DNA from: Clostridia bacterium
GTDB lineage: Bacteria; Bacillota; Peptococcia; DRI-13; SM3-B62
Reading direction: 5' to 3'
DNA: 64,000 nt
Assembly (NCBI GenBank): GCA_018432615.1
Contig: JAHDSQ010000012.1
Location: forward strand, 1 to 64,000
The notes below the pieces were generated by a model, which made no database searches, was not told where the DNA came from, and saw only the letters and a program-made list of their open reading frames with translations. How positions within the stretch are numbered: the first letter of the stretch is position 1; each line of letters opens with the position of its first letter. Positions 45,448 to 53,811 of this stretch are shown here, piece by piece. Both the position numbers and the translations under genes were made by a program.

Positions 45448-45475
45448 TTTTTTTATTTCAGATAGTATAAGAAAC

Positions 45476-45508
45476 AAAGGAAACTTGCGAAGGCCAAGTT
45501 TCCTTTTT
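45476..45508 (+). terminator. Terminator of tRNA-Pro(GGG)
   Basis: AAAGGAAACTTG pairs with CAAGTTTCCTTT (12 bp), then TT. Strong. Confidence 0.88.
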
Positions 45509-45558
45509 CAGACAATTGTGGTTTCAGACACAATTTGCAGGTAAAGAAGATTTTCTTG

Positions 45559-45586
45559 TTGACATCGAACTAATATATGCTAAAAT
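45559..45586 (+). promoter_or_regulatory. Promoter of speD
   Basis: TTGACA (45559-45564) and TAAAAT (45581-45586), 16-base spacer, with an extended TGC before the -10. Confidence 0.7.
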
Positions 45587-45659
45587 TTATTTTGATTGGC
45601 AAGAAAGCAAATCTGGTTTTTGGGGGTATTTTTATTTGAAAAATAAGGAGGCATGATAA

Positions 45660-46037
45660 ATGAAGGCATTGGGCCGTCATGTGCTGGCCGAGATTTATGA
45701 TTGTGACTTTGAGGTCTTGAATGACATCAAAAAGGTAGAAGAGATCATGGTAAATGCTGCTCTTGAAGCCGGTGCGGAAGTGAGAGAAATAGCCTTCCAC
45801 AAATTCAGTCCGCAAGGAGTAAGTGGAGTTGTGGTTATTTCAGAATCGCATCTGGCAATACACACATGGCCGGAGTTGGGATATGCGGCAGTGGATGTGT
45901 TTACGTGCGGGGATACCGTTAATCCCTGGGATTCATGCAATTATTTGGTGGATAAATTCAAGGCAGGGCATATGACCGCTACTGAAGTAAAAAGAGGTAT
46001 TGTCGAAGGTATACAAAAAGAAGCTGTAAATTTGTAG
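45660..46037 (+). CDS. speD: S-adenosylmethionine decarboxylase proenzyme
   Basis: A 125-residue class 1B (SpeH-type) proenzyme. It self-cleaves between Glu62 and Ser63 in VVISESHLAIHTWPE, producing the pyruvoyl group needed to decarboxylate AdoMet for spermidine synthesis. The conserved AAVDVFTCGD segment follows. speE is not adjacent. GGAGG precedes ATG 45660. Confidence 0.95.
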   Translation: MKALGRHVLAEIYDCDFEVLNDIKKVEEIMVNAALEAGAEVREIAFHKFSPQGVSGVVVISESHLAIHTWPELGYAAVDVFTCGDTVNPWDSCNYLVDKFKAGHMTATEVKRGIVEGIQKEAVNL

Positions 46038-46079
46038 GGGGGATATTTATTTTACCTCGACGAAGTATGAAAAAAGACT

Positions 46080-46118
46080 AACACCGGCTTTCAAACAGTA
46101 TGTTTGTAGGTCGGTGTT
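46080..46118 (+). terminator. Terminator of speD
   Basis: AACACCG pairs with CGGTGTT and CAAACA with TGTTTG in a bulged hairpin, followed by TAGTTTTGC. Confidence 0.65.
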
Positions 46119-46149
46119 TAGTTTTGCTATAATAGCCTGTAAGGGGAAT

Positions 46150-46176
46150 AATTATCCTGCTTAAAGCAGGATAATT
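46150..46176. repeat. Perfect hairpin upstream of cheR
   Basis: AATTATCCTGC-TTAAA-GCAGGATAATT, 11-bp stem, without a T tract. It may be an operator or a 5' mRNA structure of cheR; unknown. Confidence 0.5.
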
Positions 46177-46231
46177 ACTTATCGTAAAGAATTCAGCAAA
46201 AGGTGGAACATTTGATATAGGTAGGTGAGCT

Positions 46232-47032
46232 ATGAAAATCGATAGTATTGATGACGGAAAGATAGACGAGTACGAAAAATTTATATTTGATTTAAAACGA
46301 AACCTTGATGTTGATTTAAGAGGGTATAAGAGACCGCAGATGGAAAGAAGAATTAATTCATTGATGCGAACATTAAAAATACAGGATTACAATTCTTTTA
46401 TACTTGAAATGAAAAGGGAAAAGGCTGTGTTGGATCGATTTATTGACCACTTGACGATAAATGTGTCGCAGTTTTTTCGAAACGATACGCAGTGGGTCGT
46501 AGTTGAGGAGAAAATATTGCCGTTGCTGTTATCAAAGAATAAAAATCTTAGAATTTGGAGCGCCGGTTGTTCGACAGGGGAAGAACCTTATACGATGTCC
46601 ATGATTTTGCGTAAAATTGCCCCGGAAGGTAAACATCATATCCTGGCTACTGACTTTGACAATAATGTCTTAAATAAAGCTAGGGCGGGAATTTATCCGG
46701 CTAAGCAGATAGAAACGGTACCTGATAAAATAAGGAAAGCTTATTTTAATGAGTGCGAAGGCGGGTATGTTGTAAAAGAAGATTTAAAAAAAATGATTGA
46801 GTTCCGTTCGCATAATCTTTTGCGCGATAGTTTTCCACAGGAGTTGGATTTAATTATCTGTCGTAATGTAGTAATATATTTTAAGGAGGAAACAAAAAAC
46901 TACTTATACAGAAAACTGTTTTCGGCATTGAGGCCGCAAGGAATTTTATTCACAGGAAGCACCGAACAGATAATTAACTATCGTGATATTGGTTTTGAGC
47001 AGGCCGCAGTGTTCTTCTATAAAAAACCCTAG
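46232..47032 (+). CDS. cheR: Chemotaxis protein methyltransferase CheR
   Basis: A 266-residue CheR that methylates glutamates of chemoreceptors with AdoMet. An N-terminal helical domain (about 20-75) is followed by the methyltransferase domain with [18 protein letters not shown] (AdoMet site), [11 protein letters not shown] and [12 protein letters not shown]. No other chemotaxis gene is adjacent, so it may serve a distant cluster. It ends 23 bases before the next gene. Confidence 0.93.
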   Translation: MKIDSIDDGKIDEYEKFIFDLKRNLDVDLRGYKRPQMERRINSLMRTLKIQDYNSFILEMKREKAVLDRFIDHLTINVSQFFRNDTQWVVVEEKILPLLLSKNKNLRIWSAGCSTGEEPYTMSMILRKIAPEGKHHILATDFDNNVLNKARAGIYPAKQIETVPDKIRKAYFNECEGGYVVKEDLKKMIEFRSHNLLRDSFPQELDLIICRNVVIYFKEETKNYLYRKLFSALRPQGILFTGSTEQIINYRDIGFEQAAVFFYKKP

Positions 47033-47055
47033 GGTTGGAAAAGGGAGGAAATTCA

Positions 47056-47577
47056 ATGAAAAATTTAGAAGCATGCATACCATTTAAAGGGAAGAAACCA
47101 TTTATAGATGAGGATGCTTTTCTCGCTCCAGGCTCGAAAATAATAGGTGATGTTGTGATTGGAAAAGGTTCCAGTATATGGTTTAATGCAGTATTAAGAG
47201 GTGATGTCGAAAGAATAGAAATTGGGGAATACACTAACATCCAGGATAATGCCGTTATACATTGTGATCCCGATATTCCGACTGATATAGGCAGTTATGT
47301 AACGATTGGGCACAATGCCATAATACACGCTTGCATGATACAGGATTATTGTCTGATAGGAATGGGCGCGATTGTTATGGACGGTGCTTTGATTGGGGAA
47401 GGTTCTGTCATTGGGGCAGGTGCGGTTGTCCTGAAGAATAAACTAATACCGCCGTATTCTCTTGTTCTGGGTTCACCTGCGGAAGTGGTCGAGACACTTG
47501 ATGAGTCAACCAAGGAGAAGAGGACCAGGCATGCCTTGAGATACTATGAGAATACAAAAGCATATAAACATGAATAG
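47056..47577 (+). CDS. Gamma-carbonic anhydrase-like protein (YrdA/PaaY family)
   Basis: A 173-residue left-handed beta-helix (hexapeptide repeat) protein. The zinc histidines of the family are visible in [18 protein letters not shown]; repeats such as [20 protein letters not shown] are typical. Activity may be carbonic anhydrase or acyl-CoA related. GGGAGG precedes ATG 47056. Confidence 0.88.
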   Translation: MKNLEACIPFKGKKPFIDEDAFLAPGSKIIGDVVIGKGSSIWFNAVLRGDVERIEIGEYTNIQDNAVIHCDPDIPTDIGSYVTIGHNAIIHACMIQDYCLIGMGAIVMDGALIGEGSVIGAGAVVLKNKLIPPYSLVLGSPAEVVETLDESTKEKRTRHALRYYENTKAYKHE

Positions 47578-47616
47578 ATTGGGTTATGGTATTTTTTAGC
47601 ATGAGGAGGGATGTTA

Positions 47617-49734
47617 TTGCAGAGCGAAATATTTGTTTTAGACATTGGGACAAGGTCTGTTATGGCGCTCTTGGCTTCACGGCAAGGTAATAGTCTGGTT
47701 GTGTCACATCTTGCTTTTAAAGAGCACAAGACACGTTCAATGCTGGATGGACAGATACATAATGTCGATGAGGTTGCCGGAGTTATAGGGGAACTGTTAG
47801 AGGAAATGCGTGAAACATCGGGACAAGAGCTTAAAAAAGTTGCCGTAGCGGCAGCGGGACGATCATTAAAAACTACGCGCGGCAAGGCAAAGGTGAGATA
47901 TCGGGTGAGCTCTTTAATAACGGCGGAGGAGCGTTACTCACTGGAATTACAAGCTGTTCAGGATGCACAATTGCAGCTGCCTAAAGAGGATGCTGAGAAA
48001 ACTCCTCTTTCTCAACAGTATTTTTGTGTCGGCTATAATGTTATTGCAGAGTACTTGGATGGTATCAGATTAACAAATATAGTTGGACAAAAAGGGCAAG
48101 ATGCTGAGATGGAGGTAGTTGCTACTTTTCTGCCTCGAATTGTCGTGGATTCATTGCAAAGGGCTGTTGAATTGGCAGGACTTGAATTGGTTAGCATTAC
48201 ACTGGAGCCTATTGCCGTTGCCAATTTGGTGCTGAATCATTCAATGCGACGCTTAAATCTAGTCTTAGTCGACATCGGGGCAGGGACATCTGATATCGCG
48301 GTATGCACTGAAGATAGCATCAGTGCCTTTGGTATGGTACCGATTGCCGGTGACGAAATAACTGAGGTTATAAGCAGCGAATATGTTCTGGATTTTAACA
48401 GAGCCGAAGAAGTAAAAAAACAATTGGAAACAAAGGATAGGATCGAGACCGTTGACGTCTTGGGAGTTAAACAAGCGGTTTTCAGTGCGGCAGTGAAACC
48501 TGTTATTGAATCATCTGTAGCAAACCTCGCAGCAGCTATAGCAAGGGAAATCCTTAATCTTAACGGAAAGCCGCCCCAAGCAGTGCTTTTAGTGGGAGGT
48601 GGCAGCCTTACTTGGGAATTGCCTAAGATGTTGGCCCAAGCCTTAGAAATACCAGAAATGAGAGTAGTAGTGCAGCAGGCGGGCAAACTGCCTAATATTG
48701 AAAACCTTCCGGCGGATTATAGAGGCCCGTCCTTTATTACTGTTTTGGGTATCGCCCATACGGCGTTAAGTAGCCCGACAGTAGGATTTATTAAGATAAC
48801 AATAAACGGAAAAACCCATAGACTTCTTAATGTTTTTGTAAATAAGTTGGCTGAAGCATTATTGGCAGGCGGTTTTAATCTCAAAGATGTTTATGGACGG
48901 CCCGGTAACGCGCTTGCCTGCGAGCTTAACGGAAAGCTGTTTACGATACCGGGTAAGCCCGGGAAACCAGGCATGGTTACCTTAAACGGCAAACCGGCAA
49001 GTTTTAGCGATAGTATCAAGGATGATGATGTAATAACGTTTAAACCGGGGTTTGTTGGGGAGGACGGCAAAGGGAAATTCATCGATATTATAAGGGATCG
49101 TGTTGGACATTGCAGTGTCAATGGAATGCAGTATTCTCTTTATCCGAAGATCATGGCCGACGGTAAAGAGGTCGAACTGGAAGAAGAGATATGGGAAGGA
49201 TGTAAAATCGAAATAGAGGAAGGTAAGCAGATAGGAATGATCCTAACTGAGATGGGAATAATAGACGAGAGCAGAGCAATCTGGGTAAATAAGAGAAAGA
49301 TTCCCTTGTCGGATTTAGCCACAATAAAAAACAACGGGAAAAAAGCCCGCCGCAATGATGTTGTTGTGGCCGGAGATGAAGTAACTTGCGAACAACCTGT
49401 AGAATATAAAGTTGAGGATTTTCTTCCTTTTCACGTCGAACAGTCAATTGAAGTGTCGGTGAACGGTGAGAGTATTTGTATGAGTTCTCATCAGATCTTG
49501 GTGAATGATAAACCTGTCGGAGCACAAACGGTAATACATCCCGGGGATGCTATTGAATACAAACTCGGGGGCAGAGAGTTTCAACCAATATTGGTTGATG
49601 TGTTCAATAAAATAGATTTTAATCCAACTCCACCGGCAGGTTGTTCGAAGCTGGTATTAAGCATTAACGGAGAGGAAGCCGAATACACAAGACCGTTAAA
49701 AAACGGGGATGAAATCAGTATTGGGTGGAAGTAA
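47617..49734 (+). CDS. FtsA-like actin-fold protein with long C-terminal extension
   Basis: A 705-residue protein. Residues 1-390 are FtsA-like: FVLDIGTRSVMALLA phosphate loop, the SHS2-type insertion, LVLVDIGAGTSDIAV and LLVGGGSLTWELPKM. The remaining 315 residues are not found in classical FtsA and contain repeated beta-grasp-like units (NGKTHRL, LNGKPASF, VNGESICMS, INGEEAEY) each followed by a GD-I motif. It is not next to ftsZ or the mur cluster, so it is probably an accessory to the division FtsA. TTG 47617 follows GAGGAGGG; ATG 47611 directly abuts it. Confidence 0.78.
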   Translation: MQSEIFVLDIGTRSVMALLASRQGNSLVVSHLAFKEHKTRSMLDGQIHNVDEVAGVIGELLEEMRETSGQELKKVAVAAAGRSLKTTRGKAKVRYRVSSLITAEERYSLELQAVQDAQLQLPKEDAEKTPLSQQYFCVGYNVIAEYLDGIRLTNIVGQKGQDAEMEVVATFLPRIVVDSLQRAVELAGLELVSITLEPIAVANLVLNHSMRRLNLVLVDIGAGTSDIAVCTEDSISAFGMVPIAGDEITEVISSEYVLDFNRAEEVKKQLETKDRIETVDVLGVKQAVFSAAVKPVIESSVANLAAAIAREILNLNGKPPQAVLLVGGGSLTWELPKMLAQALEIPEMRVVVQQAGKLPNIENLPADYRGPSFITVLGIAHTALSSPTVGFIKITINGKTHRLLNVFVNKLAEALLAGGFNLKDVYGRPGNALACELNGKLFTIPGKPGKPGMVTLNGKPASFSDSIKDDDVITFKPGFVGEDGKGKFIDIIRDRVGHCSVNGMQYSLYPKIMADGKEVELEEEIWEGCKIEIEEGKQIGMILTEMGIIDESRAIWVNKRKIPLSDLATIKNNGKKARRNDVVVAGDEVTCEQPVEYKVEDFLPFHVEQSIEVSVNGESICMSSHQILVNDKPVGAQTVIHPGDAIEYKLGGREFQPILVDVFNKIDFNPTPPAGCSKLVLSINGEEAEYTRPLKNGDEISIGWK

Positions 49735-49742
49735 TGACAGTG

Positions 49743-50435
49743 CTATTTTAGGCTTCTTAGTATTCGGAAAAGAAAGTATGGATTGTCAAGTTCGGATTGA
49801 CTGATTTCTATTGCATTGATATTATCTTTTTGCAGAAGACGGCGGTACAGTTTAGGTAAGCGCTGGGCGTTATGTGGGAGGATAAATGCAGTTTTTTTAT
49901 TCGGCAGGTAATAGTCTATCACGAGGCTGCGATACTCATAATTTTTTATAACCTTTTCATTCGGGTATGCACTCATAACGGCATCATTAAAGTCTATTGC
50001 ATAAGGTTTGGTTTCTTCCTCCGGCGGTGCAACATCTGATGTATCAATTGCTTCAGAAACAACGGTGTGATGTTCTGTGTTTTCTTCGGAGATACCAAGT
50101 GTCTCCGGTTTGTTTTGAGTTTCACCGCTAGGTTCTTTCACCGTAAGGGTAATAACCTTATTGATGGAATTTTGAAGTTCGCCAAAGCTGTTTAACAGGT
50201 AAGGGTGAGGCAGCTGCTGTGAAATCAACTGTTTAAGTAGAGATTCCATCAGGTATTCTTTTCCGTCGATGAGCTGTAAAAGATAGGGTTTGATTTCTTT
50301 TAATAAAGATATGGCGTTATCAATTTCTTCATCAAGCCTATTTCCGTAGGTATTACTCGCGCTTACCAGTATCCTGACTACTTGATTGACGTTCGTAATA
50401 ATTTTGTTTTCCGCAACGCTTTTATATGGATACAA
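49743..50435 (-). CDS. Hypothetical protein, possible nuclease-like C-terminal domain
   Basis: I do not recognise this 230-residue protein. Residues 1-100 are helical; 100-145 form an acidic low-complexity linker (EEETKP); the last 85 residues have the pattern YRSLVIDYYLPNKKTAFILP then RRLLQKDNINAIEISQSEL, like the RAP/VSR-type endonuclease fold but without clear catalytic residues. TTG 50435, 5 bases after GAGGGTGA, is favoured over TTG 50450. It converges on the FtsA-like gene with 8 bases between them and no visible terminator. Confidence 0.65.
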   Translation of the reverse strand: MYPYKSVAENKIITNVNQVVRILVSASNTYGNRLDEEIDNAISLLKEIKPYLLQLIDGKEYLMESLLKQLISQQLPHPYLLNSFGELQNSINKVITLTVKEPSGETQNKPETLGISEENTEHHTVVSEAIDTSDVAPPEEETKPYAIDFNDAVMSAYPNEKVIKNYEYRSLVIDYYLPNKKTAFILPHNAQRLPKLYRRLLQKDNINAIEISQSELDNPYFLFRILRSLK

Positions 50436-50577
50436 TAGAATCACCCTCAATACTTTATGGATTCATGATATTTATATTTAGCATCATAATAATAGATATT
50501 AAAAAATTAACAGGATTATGACATTATTTAATTCTGTAGGTCATCAATAATTTGGACACATTTCAACTAAATTACAC

Positions 50578-50606
50578 TTGACCGATACGATAATATTTGA
50601 TAAGAT
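50578..50606 (+). promoter_or_regulatory. Promoter of the seven-tRNA cluster
   Basis: TTGACC (50578-50583) and TAAGAT (50601-50606), 17-base spacer, 20 bases before the first tRNA. Confidence 0.65.
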
Positions 50607-50625
50607 ATATTTCGCCACGTCAAAA

Positions 50626-50702
50626 CGGGGCATAGCGCAGTTTGGTAGCGCACCTGGTTTGGGACCAGGGGGTCGGGGGTTCAAATCCCTCTGCCCCGAC
50701 CA
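50626..50702 (+). tRNA. tRNA-Pro(TGG)
   Basis: Acceptor CGGGGCA/TGCCCCG, anticodon loop TTTGGGA with anticodon TGG, T-loop TTCAAAT, CCA encoded. First in the cluster. Confidence 0.95.
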
Positions 50703-50720
50703 TTGCTTCTAATGATACAT

Positions 50721-50795
50721 GGCCCGGTGGTCAAGTGGTTAAGACACGGCCCTTTCAAGGCTGTAACACGGGTTCGACTCCCGTCCGGGTCACCA
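50721..50795 (+). tRNA. tRNA-Glu(TTC)
   Basis: Acceptor GGCCCGG/CCGGGTC, anticodon loop CTTTCAA with anticodon TTC, T-loop TTCGACT, CCA encoded. Confidence 0.95.
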
Positions 50796-50802
50796 TATTA
50801 GC

Positions 50803-50879
50803 GGAGCTGTGGTGTAGTGGCCTAACATGCCTGCCTGTCACGCAGGAGATCGCGAGTTCGACTCTCGTCAGCTCCGCCA
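50803..50879 (+). tRNA. tRNA-Asp(GTC)
   Basis: Acceptor GGAGCTG/CAGCTCC, anticodon loop CTGTCAC with anticodon GTC, CCA encoded. Confidence 0.95.
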
Positions 50880-50886
50880 TAAAATT

Positions 50887-50962
50887 GCCGACGTAGCTCA
50901 ATTGGCAGAGCAGCTGATTTGTAATCAGCAGGTTGCGGGTTCGAGTCCCATCGTCGGCTCCA
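50887..50962 (+). tRNA. tRNA-Thr(TGT)
   Basis: Acceptor GCCGACG/CGTCGGC, anticodon loop TTTGTAA with anticodon TGT, T-loop TTCGAGT, CCA encoded. Confidence 0.95.
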
Positions 50963-50988
50963 TACTAATTATTCACAAGTCAAAATAT

Positions 50989-51074
50989 GGAGGGATTCCC
51001 GAGTTGGCCAAAGGGGGCAGACTGTAAATCTGCTGGCACTGCCTTCGAAGGTTCGAATCCTTCTCCCTCCACCA
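50989..51074 (+). tRNA. tRNA-Tyr(GTA)
   Basis: A class II tRNA with a long variable arm; acceptor GGAGGGA/TCCCTCC, anticodon stem GCAGA/TCTGC with loop CTGTAAA, anticodon GTA, CCA encoded. Confidence 0.95.
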
Positions 51075-51080
51075 TTTTAT

Positions 51081-51157
51081 TGGGGTGTAGCCAAGTCTGG
51101 TAAGGCAACGGACTTTGACTCCGTCATGCGTTGGTTCGAATCCAGCCACCCCAGCCA
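51081..51157 (+). tRNA. tRNA-Gln(TTG)
   Basis: Acceptor TGGGGTG/CACCCCA, anticodon loop CTTTGAC with anticodon TTG, T-loop TTCGAAT, CCA encoded. Confidence 0.95.
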
Positions 51158-51187
51158 CTGAAACAAATATTAATTTATTATAAATAT

Positions 51188-51274
51188 GCGGCTGTGGCGG
51201 AATTGGCAGACGCGCTAGATTCAGGTTCTAGTGTTCGCAAGGACGTGGAGGTTCAAGTCCTCTCAGCCGCACCA
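51188..51274 (+). tRNA. tRNA-Leu(CAG)
   Basis: A class II tRNA with a long variable arm; acceptor GCGGCTG/CAGCCGC, anticodon loop TTCAGGT with anticodon CAG, T-loop TTCAAGT, CCA encoded. Last in the cluster. Confidence 0.95.
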
Positions 51275-51292
51275 AAAATAAGCAAAAAAATG

Positions 51293-51318
51293 ACCACCTG
51301 CAATGCGGGTGGTTTTTT
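51293..51318. terminator. Bidirectional terminator after the tRNA cluster
   Basis: ACCACC pairs with GGTGGT, extended by T-G and GC/GC pairs, followed by six T residues on the plus strand; on the minus strand the hairpin is followed by TCATTTTTTT, serving the convergent gene at 51333. Confidence 0.85.
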
Positions 51319-51332
51319 AGTTGAGTAGGAAA

Positions 51333-52094
51333 CTAGAAAAATATCTTCCTGATTTTTGTTACAGTCTGGTCTATATTATCCACGACTTGAGGAATATGAT
51401 AGCCGATGAACAAAGGAGAAGTAATAAAACGGGGAATAATTTTGGCATAGATTCTATCGTTAAGATGATAAAAGAAAATGTTGTAGCTTTGACAACTTCT
51501 ATTAAAATGGTTTAGGACGTAATATACGGCAATCTGGATGTAATCAGACATGATGTCTATTTGATTGATTTCATCCAGTATCACGTTGAATTCCTGAAAA
51601 CCCACCAGTGGATTTGTTGAAATATTAAATTCTACATTTCTGTTTATATCAATTGGTATTCCCTCGAAGTGTTGATGATGAACGTTTTGGCGATAATCAA
51701 TTTTTTTAAGTCCGATAATTTGCATATGGGGGTGAGATACTGTGCCGCCGGAGTATCGTCCGTGGTTTTTAAAAAAAATCACAGACTTAAAGGAGCCATC
51801 ATTCTCCATTTCCAGCCATTTGCTGACACCAAATCTGAGCAAGCGGTACAGGTGGCTCTTAGGGTAGGTAGAAATATCGGCATGACAGTCATCAGTTTCA
51901 ATAAGTACGGTTTGGAAGGTATCTTGTAATACACAGTATTTGTTTTTAACCAGCACAATGTTCCCATCTTCGGCCAGAATGTTTTTAAGATTATCACGGT
52001 CGCAGAAAGGACAGTAAGTGTCGGTTTGCTTTTCATAGCCCTTTAATTTTTGACTGCCGGTCATCGTATCAAACCACAGGAGATTATCTGACAT
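51333..52094 (-). CDS. GalT/HIT-like nucleotidyltransferase-fold protein (DUF4931-like)
   Basis: A 253-residue protein. TYCPFCDRDN near residue 28 resembles the N-terminal metal site of galactose-1-phosphate uridylyltransferase, and SHPHMQIIGL matches the HxHxQ active-site strand of the HIT/GalT superfamily. It is shorter than true GalT and lies away from any galactose gene, so its substrate is unknown. GGTGAAAGAGA precedes the ATG. It converges on the tRNA cluster. Confidence 0.72.
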   Translation of the reverse strand: MSDNLLWFDTMTGSQKLKGYEKQTDTYCPFCDRDNLKNILAEDGNIVLVKNKYCVLQDTFQTVLIETDDCHADISTYPKSHLYRLLRFGVSKWLEMENDGSFKSVIFFKNHGRYSGGTVSHPHMQIIGLKKIDYRQNVHHQHFEGIPIDINRNVEFNISTNPLVGFQEFNVILDEINQIDIMSDYIQIAVYYVLNHFNRSCQSYNIFFYHLNDRIYAKIIPRFITSPLFIGYHIPQVVDNIDQTVTKIRKIFF

Positions 52095-52191
52095 TCTCTT
52101 TCACCCGATTCACATTTAATTAGGAATCCACCACCTTTAATAATAACGGGATTATCTAAGAAAATCTATAGTGGATATTGCTTAAAGATAC

Positions 52192-52221
52192 TTGAATGTA
52201 TTAGACGTGGTGTGATAAAAT
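52192..52221 (+). promoter_or_regulatory. Probable promoter of trpB2
   Basis: TTGAAT (52192-52197) and TAAAAT (52216-52221), 18-base spacer, 49 bases before the start. The leader is too short for a T-box. Confidence 0.5.
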
Positions 52222-52269
52222 GAAGCAAATTTAAAGAAAAAAGCTATAGCAAAGGAGAGACGAGTTGAG

Positions 52270-53631
52270 ATGAGTAAAGAAGAGTATACTAAAATTGTTT
52301 TGCCAGAGGAGAAAATACCAAGGTATTGGTACAATGTACAGGCTGATATGCCTAATCCCATGGAACCGGGACTAAATCCCCAAACGAAACAGGTATTAAA
52401 ACCGGAGGATCTGGCTCCGATTTTTCCCATGTCGTTAATTGGGCAAGAGGTAACTACGGAAAGATACGTAGAAATTCCTGAAGAGGTAAGAGAGATTTAT
52501 AAAAAGTGGAGACCTTCTCCTCTTTTTAGGGCTCGTGGTTTGGAAAAGGCCTTAGGTACGTCGTCTCGTATTTATTATAAGTACGAGGGAGTAAGCCCGG
52601 TTGGAAGCCACAAACTCAACACAGCAGTTCCGCAAGCATATTACAATAAAGAAGCAGGAATTAAACGTTTATCCACAGAAACAGGCGCAGGGCAGTGGGG
52701 GACGGCTCTAGCTTTGGCGTGCAAAATGTTTGATATTGAGTGCATAGTGTATATGGTAAGGATCAGTTTCCAGCAAAAGCCATATAGACGGACATTTATG
52801 CAGGCTTACGGAGCTGAGTGTCTGGCAAGTCCAACCGATAAAACCGAGATAGGGAGAAGAGTACTAAAAGAATATCCGGATACACCGGGTACTTTGGGTA
52901 TCGCTATAAGTGAGGCCGTTGAGGATGCAGCCGGCAGGGATGATACTAATTACTCATTAGGAAGCGTATTGAATCATGTGTGTCTTCACCAGTCAATAAT
53001 AGGTCAAGAAGTAAAATTACAGATGGAAATGGTTGACGACTACCCGGACGTCATTGTTGGCTGCTGTGGTGGAGGCAGTAATTTTGCCGGAATTGCATTT
53101 CCCTTTATACCTGATAAGCTACAGGGCAAAAAGGTTCGGCTTGTTGGTGTGGAGCCGGCAGCTTGTCCGACAATGACAAAGGGCGCGTATGCGTATGATT
53201 ATTGCGATGTGGCAGGAATGACACCTTTGATGAAGATGTATACCCTTGGACATGAGTTTACTCCGCCGGGTATTCATGCCGGAGGGTTGAGGTACCATGG
53301 AGAGTCACCCTTGTTGAGCAGGCTCTATTATGACGGTTTGACAGAAGCAGTGGCAGTAAAACAAAAGGGTGTGTTTGAAGCTGCTTTGCTCTTTGCTCAA
53401 ACAGAGGGAATCATACCTGCACCTGAGTCGGCTCATGCGATTAAAACTGCTATCGATGAGGCTTTAAAAGCCAAAGAAGAAGGTGTTGAAAAAAGCATAG
53501 TCCTGAATCTCAGCGGACATGGTCATTTGGATCTGACGGCTTATGAAAACTATTTTGCCGGCAAGATAGAGGATGTTGAATTTCCTGAGGAAGAGTTAAA
53601 AAAACAATTGGCAAATCTTCCCAAGGTATAA
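52270..53631 (+). CDS. TrpB-like tryptophan synthase beta (TrpB2 class)
   Basis: A 453-residue PLP enzyme. The Schiff-base lysine is in [13 protein letters not shown], and the phosphate-binding loop is [11 protein letters not shown]. The length, the N-terminal extension ([15 protein letters not shown]) and the R-G-L-E-K-A-L start of the core place it in the TrpB2 group, which works without TrpA, condensing serine with indole. No trp genes are adjacent, consistent with indole salvage. AAGGAGAG precedes ATG 52270. Confidence 0.92.
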   Translation: MSKEEYTKIVLPEEKIPRYWYNVQADMPNPMEPGLNPQTKQVLKPEDLAPIFPMSLIGQEVTTERYVEIPEEVREIYKKWRPSPLFRARGLEKALGTSSRIYYKYEGVSPVGSHKLNTAVPQAYYNKEAGIKRLSTETGAGQWGTALALACKMFDIECIVYMVRISFQQKPYRRTFMQAYGAECLASPTDKTEIGRRVLKEYPDTPGTLGIAISEAVEDAAGRDDTNYSLGSVLNHVCLHQSIIGQEVKLQMEMVDDYPDVIVGCCGGGSNFAGIAFPFIPDKLQGKKVRLVGVEPAACPTMTKGAYAYDYCDVAGMTPLMKMYTLGHEFTPPGIHAGGLRYHGESPLLSRLYYDGLTEAVAVKQKGVFEAALLFAQTEGIIPAPESAHAIKTAIDEALKAKEEGVEKSIVLNLSGHGHLDLTAYENYFAGKIEDVEFPEEELKKQLANLPKV

Positions 53632-53674
53632 CTATAGAACCATTTATGTTTTTTAGAATAGCTTAATATCAGCG

Positions 53675-53705
53675 GCACCGGCTGTTTTGGCCGGTGCTTT
53701 TGTTT
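53675..53705 (+). terminator. Terminator of trpB2
   Basis: GCACCGGC pairs with GCCGGTGC (8 bp) around a TGTTTTG loop, then TTTTGTTTTA. Confidence 0.9.
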
Positions 53706-53811
53706 TATCCGATAGCCACCTGAACCCAAGAATCCTGTTTATGGCTCTTTTCTTTGAAATGTGTTAGAATCTAGATAAATGTCGAAAAAAGACTGAAAGG
53801 ACGGCGATGAA

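Noticed and set aside
45232-45477. Minus-strand frame across tRNA-Pro(GGG) with a SERLDLNQRPPPPQ-type sequence
   Set aside because: This is the well-known false protein produced by translating tRNA antisense sequence.
50642-51328. Several short reading frames across 50642-51328
   Set aside because: They read through the tRNA genes and have no ribosome sites; they are chance frames.
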